Origin: a virus
Reading direction: 5' to 3' (one strand)
Virus record (IMG/VR): IMGVR_UViG_3300045974_000076
Location: 1-25,040 of that record
DNA: 25,040 nt
Shown here in pieces: positions 8,175 through 14,555 of the stretch; positions within the stretch are counted from its first letter, which is position 1, and every line of letters starts with the position of its first letter. Below the pieces are notes generated by a model that worked only from the letters and a program-made list of their open reading frames with translations, made no database searches and was not told the DNA's origin. The translations under genes and the position numbers were made by a program.

Positions 8175-9101
8175 CTAAGCCAAGTCGCCGTACAGCGACC
8201 AGGTGTTGGCGCTGATCTTCTGCACACCGACACGGGAGTACTGGACACGGGTCTTGACCAATGTGCCAGGGTTGCGGAGGGTCGCACCTGCCCCGGCTGC
8301 CACGGTCACTTGACCGGCACCCAACTGCATCAGATCAACATAGGTACCCACCGCAATGGTTGCCGCCGAATCCTGTGGGACGGTGAGGGTGATCGCACCG
8401 GCATTGGACAGTGTGACAAGTGCTCCGCCGTCTGCCGCTACCAGAGTGTAGGTCGTGCCTACCTGTGCGTTCACCAGTTGGGCTTGCTTGAAGACTTCCT
8501 GCCCTACCACAACGCCGGCTTGTGCGGGTGTGAGGGCGGCTACTGCCCCGGCTGCTCCACGTCCAAGGATTGTGGACGCTCCGACAGTGACGGCTGCCAG
8601 GAGGTCAAGGTCGGCATCCCAAGCCTGGACGTTTGTGCCAATAGCAAGGCCAAGATTGCTGCGGGCTGTTGCGACGGCCGCAACGTCAGAGAGGTTGTTC
8701 GCCGGTTTGAGGGCTGCATCTGCTGTGGCTCCTTGTGCTGCGGTGGCGAATGCGGTTGTGGCCGACAATGCCGCACTGCCCAGACCGAGGTTGGTCCGGG
8801 CAGTGACGGCACTTGCAAGGTCGGAAAGGTTGGCTGCCTTGGCGAGAGCATTGTCGGCTGTAGTGCCTTGTGCGGCTGTGGCGTAGGCGGTGGCTGCCGT
8901 TGTGGCTGCTGTGCCGAGGCCAAGGTTCGTGCGTGCTGTGGGGATTGACACCAGGTCGGACAGGTTGTTCGCCTTGAGCATGTCACCAGTGCCCCCGCCA
9001 ACACTGACGGGGGCCTGGTTACCGATCATCGGGAACTTGTCTGCTGCCTGTAGAGGCAGACCGAACACGTCGGTAGTGATGGTGGATTGACTGTCGGGCA
9101 T
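8175..9101 (-). CDS. Tail fibre protein with NLSDL…TARTNLGLG repeats
   Basis: This is a 308 aa protein with its ATG at 9101 behind AGGTAGG. Residues 43-86, 88-131 and 132-155 are three copies, the last partial, of a unit containing NNLSDLASAxTARTNLGLG. The first two also carry ATAAQGTTADNAL-type spacers. This is the well-known fibre repeat of many tailed phages, likely forming a trimeric shaft. The C-terminal about 120 residues are beta-rich (GALVTLSNAGAITLTVPQDS, VDLMQLGAGQVTVAAGAGA), typical of a fibre-tip or stabilising domain. The N-terminus carries DVFGLPL…PMIG, shared with the adjacent Ig-like protein, and may attach the fibre to the tail. No intramolecular chaperone or peptidase end is visible. 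Confidence 0.92.
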   Translation of the reverse strand: MPDSQSTITTDVFGLPLQAADKFPMIGNQAPVSVGGGTGDMLKANNLSDLVSIPTARTNLGLGTAATTAATAYATAAQGTTADNALAKAANLSDLASAVTARTNLGLGSAALSATTAFATAAQGATADAALKPANNLSDVAAVATARSNLGLAIGTNVQAWDADLDLLAAVTVGASTILGRGAAGAVAALTPAQAGVVVGQEVFKQAQLVNAQVGTTYTLVAADGGALVTLSNAGAITLTVPQDSAATIAVGTYVDLMQLGAGQVTVAAGAGATLRNPGTLVKTRVQYSRVGVQKISANTWSLYGDLA

Positions 9102-9114
9102 GACTGCCTACCTG

Positions 9115-9501
9115 TCAGGTTGCGGTGACGACGTTGGACACAACTGCCCAGGATGCCCCGGTGGTTCGGTTGACGGCGGTGACTTCACAGAACACCTTGG
9201 TTGCTGCCGTCGATGCTGCACTGGTCTTGGGAGTGGCCAATGTCTGGATGGCCATGGGCTTGTAATCCTCACCGGCTGTGGCGGCCTCATACCAGCAGTA
9301 GAAGTATGAGTACTTCACGCTGGCCGAGGCGTCATCCCATGTGCCCTGCGTGCAGGCGAATGTGCCGGGGGCGGCCTGTGTGCCGGGGGTGACGACGGGC
9401 CGAATGTAGTTGACTGGCGGTGCGCCTGCTCCTGCTCGTCCGATGGTGGGTGTGTTGGTGCGCTCAGCGAGCGGGTTGCCGAAGACGTTGGTGTCTGACA
9501 T
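9115..9501 (-). CDS. Ig-like domain virion protein
   Basis: This is a 128 aa protein, ATG at 9501, separated by 6 bases from the upstream stop. After an N-terminal MSDTNVFGNPL segment and a Gly/Ala/Pro linker, residues about 37-128 look like one Ig-like domain. A strand with FACTQGTW is followed by YSYFYCWYE, a loop, and KVFCEVTAVNRTTGAS with a last VSNVVTA strand. The C…W…Y…C-type pattern matches the small bacterial Ig-like modules frequent on phage capsids and tails, thought to bind surface glycans weakly. Its neighbour downstream is the fibre gene, so a tail location is likeliest, but a head decoration is possible. Confidence 0.82.
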   Translation of the reverse strand: MSDTNVFGNPLAERTNTPTIGRAGAGAPPVNYIRPVVTPGTQAAPGTFACTQGTWDDASASVKYSYFYCWYEAATAGEDYKPMAIQTLATPKTSAASTAATKVFCEVTAVNRTTGASWAVVSNVVTAT

Positions 9502-9507
9502 GGGCTA

Positions 9508-10191
9508 TCACGCCTTGACCTTACCGGCCAACTTGCTGGTCGCACCTGTCGGTTCCGCTTGCGGGGTGTCCTCCGTGCTAACGGGAGGGCTGTCGGTGCC
9601 AGCCACGGCGTCTCCCAGGGGTGCCGAGTCGGCGGGGGCGGGCGTGGTGGGCAGGTCGAAGCCGGTCGCCGGGGGACCATCCTGCGAGGCAGTCTCGGTC
9701 TGACCAGTCGGCAGGGTCGTTTGCGCCTGCAACATCTGGGCCTGAACCAACGCCGAGATGGTCTTCTGCAAGTCGGCAATCTGCTGGGCCATGAATGCCT
9801 GGTTGAGTTGCTCGTTCATGGGAGCCTGCGGGGTGCCGTTGATCTTGGTGCCATCCTGGTCTTCCAGCACCATGTAGATACGGTCGCCCGTTTCCACGTC
9901 GTACACCTGGACCTTGGGGCGGAGTTGTTCCCAGTACTCAGCCGCTGAGATGCCACGCTCTTTGGCGGCACCTTCCACGGTGTTGTAGTTGTGGATGCCC
10001 GATGCCTGCTGGAATGCACGGGTACGAGCCGGTTCCTTGGGGGTGTCTGTGGTGAACGGATCACCGAACAGACTGGTGGCGACATCCCACGGGACCATGG
10101 CTTCTTCGCCAGGGTTGAGAATGCGCTTCCGGTTGGCATGATGGAAGTCATACGGGCGGGTGTCCGCATTGACAAGTCTGACGAATTGCAT
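9508..10191 (-). CDS. Structural-region protein of unknown function
   Basis: This is a 227 aa protein. The ATG at 10191 is preceded by AAAGGAACC, a good ribosome site. Residues 1-60 form an apparent globular start (FVRLVNADTRPYDFHHANRK, then ILNPGEEAMVPWDVATSLFGDP). A middle helix-rich part follows (NEQLNQAFMAQQIADLQKTI) with coiled-coil character. The last about 70 residues are Pro/Thr/Ala/Gly-rich and probably disordered, ending in a basic KLAGKVKA. I recognise the general type from uncharacterised head-region proteins of other phages but no assigned function. It is the first gene after the strong hairpin at 10255-10284, so its transcription depends on read-through or a local promoter that I could not identify. 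Confidence 0.85.
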   Translation of the reverse strand: MQFVRLVNADTRPYDFHHANRKRILNPGEEAMVPWDVATSLFGDPFTTDTPKEPARTRAFQQASGIHNYNTVEGAAKERGISAAEYWEQLRPKVQVYDVETGDRIYMVLEDQDGTKINGTPQAPMNEQLNQAFMAQQIADLQKTISALVQAQMLQAQTTLPTGQTETASQDGPPATGFDLPTTPAPADSAPLGDAVAGTDSPPVSTEDTPQAEPTGATSKLAGKVKA

Positions 10192-10254
10192 GATCTGGTT
10201 CCTTTACTTTGATGGGTACGGGGTGGGTGTTGCTTGTGTGCTGTACTAGACGAA

Positions 10255-10284
10255 CGGCCCCCGCACCCGAAGGTACGGGGGCCG
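10255..10284 (-). terminator. cUUCGg-capped hairpin after the capsid genes
   Basis: There is a perfect 9-base inverted repeat: cggcccccg at 10255-10263 with cgggggccg at 10276-10284. Inside it, three more pairs (acc/ggt) enclose a tetraloop that reads TTCG on the minus strand, closed by C-G. This is the exceptionally stable cUUCGg loop, which forms properly only in minus-strand RNA, the direction of the flanking genes. The minus-strand sequence after the stem (TTCGTCT) is a weak T-tract. It may be a partial terminator or an mRNA-stabilising 3' end that sets capsid protein output above that of tail genes. Confidence 0.75.
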
Positions 10285-10307
10285 CTAGTTCCCTTGCCTG
10301 CCTGAAC

Positions 10308-10793
10308 TCAGTACTGACGGATGAAGCAGGACGCCAACGTGGTGTTGGCATCCTTCACACCGAAGAACCGTCCGAAGATGGTTCCCACGATGTCGGTGGC
10401 GGCGAGCGCAGCCGAAGCCACGATCCCCTTACCGGCAGTGACGGAGGGCTTCACCAGGTAGTTGCCCGCTGCCGGGGTCTGAGCGACCACGTTGACGAGG
10501 CAAAACCCCTGAATGGCCACCTTGATGAACTTGCCTGCGCCCGTCGCACCTTCCATGGCGACACCGGCGAAATCCAGTGCAGCACTGGCGGTCGGCATTG
10601 CCTGAACGGATGCGGGGACGGTTGCCGTGGGATCGACCCACGACACGACATCGCCCTTGGCAATGACACCGTTGGCACGCAGGAGCATGAAGTACGTTCC
10701 ATACTCGATCTGTGTGCCGTCACGGTCCACGCCGCTGACGAAGGTTGTGACGGGAACGAACCCGCCGTTGGGACCACCGAGAACAACGTCCAT
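10308..10793 (-). CDS. Head decoration-like protein (DUF2190-type)
   Basis: This is a 161 aa protein with AGAAAGGA upstream of the ATG at 10793, directly after the major capsid gene. It is composed of short beta strands with a repeated pattern found in capsid-cementing proteins encoded beside HK97-fold capsids: FVSGVDRDGTQIEYGTYFML, a GDVVSWVDPTA strand, FAGVAMEGATGAGKFIKVAI with GFCLVNV, and AAGNYLVKPSVTAGKG. Such proteins bind the outside of mature shells. The length and the position between the capsid gene and a terminator support this role. The family call is by pattern, so a short structural protein of another kind remains possible. It has no signal peptide and two isolated cysteines. 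Confidence 0.85.
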   Translation of the reverse strand: MDVVLGGPNGGFVPVTTFVSGVDRDGTQIEYGTYFMLLRANGVIAKGDVVSWVDPTATVPASVQAMPTASAALDFAGVAMEGATGAGKFIKVAIQGFCLVNVVAQTPAAGNYLVKPSVTAGKGIVASAALAATDIVGTIFGRFFGVKDANTTLASCFIRQY

Positions 10794-10834
10794 GATGATT
10801 GTCCTTTCTGCATGAGGGTGCTACTACGTCGCCA

Positions 10835-11866
10835 TCAGGCGTTGTAGTTGAAGCACCCGCCCTGCTGGCTCGGGTTGGTGCAGACGAGGTTGCCTGCCCA
10901 AAGGATGGATGCGACCATGGCGTCCTGGTTCGGCGGTTCCTGGAACGGCTTGAGGTAGAAGTCCGCACGCTTCGCCACCACCCAGGTGAGGAAGTTCTCG
11001 TTGAGGAAGTACACCCGGCTGTTGTTGGCGTCCACGACACCCTGACCGACGTGGCTGTCCACGACCCAGGGGGTGTTGTTGAACAGGAGGTTGGTGAAAC
11101 CTGCCGATGCGAGCAGACTGTCATGGCCCATGGGCTGACGGTCGTACTGGACTGCGTAGCCAGCGGTGCCAGCGTTCAGGTTGTAGAACCGGTTGTACTG
11201 GTCCTGCCCACTGACGATGAGCGTGGCATGGTTGCCGCCACGGGTTGCCGCATGGAAGTTGCTGTTCAGGTTGCTGATCGACATGGTGCTGGATGACGTG
11301 ACACCCTGCACGGACGAGTTCCACCAGGTGTTGGCGGTACGGTCCAGACCACCGTAGGTCTGGTTGCCGATGGAGGACCCGGTACCGACCAGACCGGCAA
11401 GACCGTCGATTTCGATGGTGCCTGCGGGGCTGGCGTTGATACCGGCGCTGGTGCCGAGAGCATCACCGAACAGACCTCGGGCCAAGTACTCGGCCATTTC
11501 CATCTTGGCCTGTGCGGCCTGGAAGGTGAGGAAGTTGACGATGCTGTCGGGGCCGTCTGCCTTGAGCAGGGTGAGGCCATCCACCGACCACGAAACGTAG
11601 TACTGCTTCCAGTCCCACGCTGCGTTCTTGAGGGTGTCCGACGGGGTGGTGTTGAAGGTCTGGAACCCTCGGTATGCACCACCGCTGTTGAACCTGGCGT
11701 ACATCATGGGGGCTTCGATTGCCTCGCCGCCCTGTTGCTGCCGCTTGTTCATCTGCATGAGGCGGTACAGCACCACGTTGCTGCCGTAGATGTTGTCCGT
11801 GATTTCCGGCATGATCCATCGCCGGGCAATCGACGTGATTGTGTTCGTCCCGATGGGAGTCGTCAT
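10835..11866 (-). CDS. Major capsid protein (HK97 fold)
   Basis: This is a 343 aa protein. The ATG at 11866 follows AGAAAGG. It matches a widespread family of phage major capsid proteins: an N-arm with IMPEITDNIYGSNVVLYRL (19-37), an E-loop-like region with GGEAIEAPMMYARFNSGGAY (46-65), WKQYYVSWSVDGLTL (86-100), a spine helix with FQAAQAKMEMAEYLARGLFGD (115-135), and the signature YGGLDRTANTWWNS (171-184). There is no N-terminal delta domain, consistent with the separate scaffold gene immediately upstream. It would form the icosahedral shell around the portal. No chymotrypsin-like protease gene is seen near it. The family call is strong. Confidence 0.94.
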   Translation of the reverse strand: MTTPIGTNTITSIARRWIMPEITDNIYGSNVVLYRLMQMNKRQQQGGEAIEAPMMYARFNSGGAYRGFQTFNTTPSDTLKNAAWDWKQYYVSWSVDGLTLLKADGPDSIVNFLTFQAAQAKMEMAEYLARGLFGDALGTSAGINASPAGTIEIDGLAGLVGTGSSIGNQTYGGLDRTANTWWNSSVQGVTSSSTMSISNLNSNFHAATRGGNHATLIVSGQDQYNRFYNLNAGTAGYAVQYDRQPMGHDSLLASAGFTNLLFNNTPWVVDSHVGQGVVDANNSRVYFLNENFLTWVVAKRADFYLKPFQEPPNQDAMVASILWAGNLVCTNPSQQGGCFNYNA

Positions 11867-11926
11867 TGCGGTTTACCTTTCTGTGTTTGTATCCGGGATG
11901 GATTTCGCCGGAGCAACTAGTGGTGA

Positions 11927-13222
11927 TTACTCACCGTTCATTGCGGCTGCGAGTTCAGCGGTCATTTGCTCACGAACATACTGGTCACGTTGACCCTTGT
12001 TCATCTTGCTCATGTCCACTTCCCTGCCGGGTACGGCGGCAGAAGGGGCTGTTGCCAGAGAGCCAGCGTTGGCTTTCTTGGTGTTGACGGCGGAGAGTTG
12101 GGCGTTGTTTGCGGCGAGGTATGCCTGCAAGTTGTGGTTGTCTTTGACGACACGAAGGGTGGGGTCCATTGCCATGGCAGTCTCGAATGCTTCCTTGAAG
12201 ACTTCACCGAGGGGTGCGTCGGACACGACAGTACCAGTCGGGGAGTACACACGCTTGCGTTCCACGATGGCAGGGATGATGTTCAGCGCAGGGGTCACCG
12301 TTTGTAGGTGGACGGCCTGCTCGGGAGTGAGGCCGTACTGTGTGACGATGGCTTGCGTGGCAGAGTCCAGGGCCGCATTGGTCTGGACACGCCGGTTCGC
12401 TTCTGCCTGCACCCGGAAGTCGATGTCTGACTGGCTGATTGCCTGCTGGACTTGCGGGGTGTCGATGGTGGGCTGCTGCGCGGTAGCCGGGGGTGTGGCA
12501 GTGCGGGCAGCGGCTTCCAACCGGGCGATGTACTCAGCCGTGGGGGCATCCACCAAAGCCGGATCGTAGGAGTACGGGCGCTCGGGGACGGCCGGGGCGG
12601 TGGGAGGGGTGACCGGCGATGCGGGGGCACCTGCCGCCTTCCACGCCTTGTACTGCTCGTAGTCACTGAGGGGGACCGCTGTGGCCTGACCTTGTTCGAT
12701 CTGTGCCCACTGGTCTTTGACCGTGGGGTCCACCGACTGGACCCAGTTGTGGAGTTGCAGGAGGTAGTTGGCCTGCTCGTTGTTCATGTTGAACGTGTCG
12801 CCTGTCGGCAGGACCACGTTGAACGTTTCCGGGGTGGTGGGCGGGGTGCCAGGCTCGGGAGGAGCGAGTTCACCAGGGGCACCATCCAGAGGGATATCGC
12901 CGGGGGCAACGGCCACGGCACCCCCGGCTTTACCCACGGGCGCAGCGTCCGTACCAACAGGGGTGTCGGCATCCGTGGGCTGCCCGTTGGGGTCAGTCCC
13001 GGTTACGGGTGTGCTTGCGGATGGGGAGATGCCATCCTCGCTTCCGTTCCATGATGCTGCCGTACCGGGATCGAAGGTTCCCTTGGCGAACTTGAGAGCA
13101 GGGTTGACACGGGCTGCCATGACGGCTTCGATGTCCGCCGTCAGTTGGGCGTCCACGTCCTGCCCTATGTCCACCTGGTCTACTTCCAGTGCCCAGTCGG
13201 GGCGAGTTGATGCTGTTGCCAT
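11927..13222 (-). CDS. Scaffolding protein
   Basis: This is a 431 aa protein with its ATG at 13222 behind AGGAG. It is encoded immediately before the major capsid gene. The first about 150 residues are acidic and Pro/Gly/Ala-rich, probably disordered. A short motif (VVLPTGDTFNMNNEQANYLL, about 135-155) is followed by long helical stretches rich in Gln, Ala and Glu. The C-terminus is small and basic then helical (DMSKMNKGQRDQYVREQM), like the coat-binding helix-turn-helix end of scaffolds such as P22 gp8. Low hydrophobicity, absence of cysteine, and position all fit an internal scaffold that leaves or is degraded during maturation. The call rests on composition and synteny. Confidence 0.85.
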   Translation of the reverse strand: MATASTRPDWALEVDQVDIGQDVDAQLTADIEAVMAARVNPALKFAKGTFDPGTAASWNGSEDGISPSASTPVTGTDPNGQPTDADTPVGTDAAPVGKAGGAVAVAPGDIPLDGAPGELAPPEPGTPPTTPETFNVVLPTGDTFNMNNEQANYLLQLHNWVQSVDPTVKDQWAQIEQGQATAVPLSDYEQYKAWKAAGAPASPVTPPTAPAVPERPYSYDPALVDAPTAEYIARLEAAARTATPPATAQQPTIDTPQVQQAISQSDIDFRVQAEANRRVQTNAALDSATQAIVTQYGLTPEQAVHLQTVTPALNIIPAIVERKRVYSPTGTVVSDAPLGEVFKEAFETAMAMDPTLRVVKDNHNLQAYLAANNAQLSAVNTKKANAGSLATAPSAAVPGREVDMSKMNKGQRDQYVREQMTAELAAAMNGE

Positions 13223-13247
13223 GATCGTTGTCTCCTAGTACGGGGAG

Positions 13248-13547
13248 TTACTGTGGGCCTTGGCCGGGAGCGAGCATACGCTGCATCTCGTCGGGGGAGG
13301 GCATGGGCGGGCCTTGCATGACGCCACCGCCACCGGCACCCATGGGCTGACCGGGTGACTGTTGCGCCGGGGGAAGAATGCCTTGCTGACGCATGTTGTC
13401 GACCGGCTTCTTCGCTTCCGAGATGACTGCGTTCTCAAGGTTCACGAGGAACGCCATGTCTGCATCGGGCAGCAACTTGGCGGTGGCGATGTCCTTGAGA
13501 AGTTTCTGCAAGAACTCCACCATTGTGTTGTCTACTCGGGTAGCCAT
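13248..13547 (-). CDS. Small head-region protein, Pro/Gly-rich C-terminus
   Basis: The ATG at 13547 is preceded by GAGGA and gives 99 aa. The frame is open further upstream to 13664, but that part overlaps another small gene and has Arg/Pro/Thr-rich, non-coding-like composition. Residues 1-50 form a helical unit (VEFLQKLLKDIATAKLLPDA, then FLVNLENAVISEAKKPVDNM). The rest is Pro/Gly/Met/Gln-rich (AGGGGVMQGPPMPSPDEMQR). It ends 25 bases before the scaffold start, within the head operon. No family is recognised. A small scaffold-associated or portal-associated protein would fit its place. Confidence 0.8.
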   Translation of the reverse strand: MATRVDNTMVEFLQKLLKDIATAKLLPDADMAFLVNLENAVISEAKKPVDNMRQQGILPPAQQSPGQPMGAGGGGVMQGPPMPSPDEMQRMLAPGQGPQ

Positions 13548-13593
13548 GACGTTCCTCGCTTTCCTTGCGTGTGTTCGTGTTGGTTGGGTTGGG

Positions 13594-13740
13594 TTACTTG
13601 GATGCGCCGCCGAAGGTCTGTTCGGTCGGCTTGTCCCGACCCTTGACCTTGGCGTTCGGCTCACTGCCGAAGACGTTGGAGAAGGTGTGACCCACCTTCA
13701 CGATGGGGGCGTCCTGCGTGGGACCAACGGTGTCCTTCAT
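13594..13740 (-). CDS. 48-residue head-operon microprotein
   Basis: A short open frame runs from an ATG at 13740 to a TAA at 13594. It is preceded by GAAAGGAAG 6 bases from the start, one of the best ribosome sites in the operon. The product reads MKDTVGPTQDAPIVKVGHTF then SNVFGSEPNAKVKGRDKPTE and ends QTFGGASK. It is polar, Gly/Lys-rich, with no hydrophobic segment. It fills an otherwise empty gap between two head genes. It is easily missed by gene finders because of its length. The function is unknown, and a minor virion or assembly peptide is plausible. Confidence 0.7.
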   Translation of the reverse strand: MKDTVGPTQDAPIVKVGHTFSNVFGSEPNAKVKGRDKPTEQTFGGASK

Positions 13741-13815
13741 TGTGGCTTCCTTTCATGCGGGTAGTGGGTGCTACGGGCGTGGACTGTACCAGACCCAAGA
13801 GGCCACGGGTGTGAC

Positions 13816-14298
13816 CTAGATAGAGTTGTAGGAACCCACGTCCATGAACAGGCGCAAGCGCAGGTCGGTCACTGCCGTGAAGATGGCGTTGGCAGTACGG
13901 GTCACAATCACGCCGTACAACGAGAGGGCGGCATTGTTGACCACATACGGGGTGTCCTTGCCTGACCAGTTGACCAACGTGGAGAGAGTGTTCAACTTCA
14001 CGTCGCCAGCCGCAAACGACATGTACGCCGTCAACAGTCGGGCATCCGCATCCGACAGAGTGGTGAAGGGGTTGTTGTCGCCAGGGGTGGCAGACGGGTT
14101 GGCCGAGAACAGGAGCAGGTCGAATGCACCCATCACCGCCGACTCATCCAACACATGACCGCCACGGATGATCGCACGACCACCAGAGTTGTCAACCGCA
14201 CCGGGAATGGCGAACACGGTACCCACCTGGTCGCCAGACGAGTAGGGTGTCACGGCAATGGTCAGACCAGCGGACACGACATCGACATAGCGCATCAT
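13816..14298 (-). CDS. Conserved beta-sandwich-type head protein
   Basis: This is a 160 aa protein. The ATG at 14298 overlaps the upstream stop as ATGA; an in-frame GTG nine bases earlier and another ATG immediately after are alternatives. The pattern (GGRAIIRGGHVLDESAVMGA, then FDLLLFSANPSATPGDN, LSDADARLLTAYMSF, and ALSLYGVIVTRTANAIFTAV followed by a final DLRLRL strand) recurs in small virion proteins of many short-tailed phages encoded near portal and capsid genes. It is almost all beta strand. The family's exact position in the virion is not known to me, and decoration or head-completion roles fit. A 75-base gap with no evident signal separates it from the next gene. Confidence 0.85.
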   Translation of the reverse strand: MMRYVDVVSAGLTIAVTPYSSGDQVGTVFAIPGAVDNSGGRAIIRGGHVLDESAVMGAFDLLLFSANPSATPGDNNPFTTLSDADARLLTAYMSFAAGDVKLNTLSTLVNWSGKDTPYVVNNAALSLYGVIVTRTANAIFTAVTDLRLRLFMDVGSYNSI

Positions 14299-14543
14299 GA
14301 GTGCCACGTCCCCTCGTAGTTATTCACGCCGTCGTCAATGTCGGCAGGTTCGCCGTCATCTTCGATCTGGGAGAGGGCGATTTCGCCGCCCCATGCACAG
14401 CCGTGGATATCGGCGTAGGACTTCATGGCGAAGCCAATGCCACGGGGATCGGCAATTTCCTCCACATCGAATGGACCGGGAGTGGTCTGCGGGTATCCGT
14501 CGATGGCTGTCTGCGGGTAATCGGGGAACTGTTGTCCCATCAT
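14295..14543 (-). CDS. Small acidic protein, unknown function
   Basis: This is an 82 aa protein starting at paired ATG codons (14543 or 14540) behind AGAAAGGAAAC. The second ATG has the more usual spacing. It is acidic and Pro/Gly-rich: FPDYPQTAIDGYPQTTPGPF, then a globular-looking middle (EIADPRGIGFAMKSYADIHG) and an acidic end (DDGEPADIDDGVNN). It lies 12 bases after the portal stop and couples by ATGA overlap to the next head gene. No family is recognised. A small head accessory protein is the simplest reading. Confidence 0.8.
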   Translation of the reverse strand: MMGQQFPDYPQTAIDGYPQTTPGPFDVEEIADPRGIGFAMKSYADIHGCAWGGEIALSQIEDDGEPADIDDGVNNYEGTWHS

Positions 14544-14555
14544 GTTTCCTTTCTG

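Noticed and set aside
7069-9501. Diversity-generating retroelement acting on surface proteins
   Set aside because: No reverse transcriptase gene or template/variable repeat pair was seen in the window. The fibre repeats are ordinary shaft repeats.
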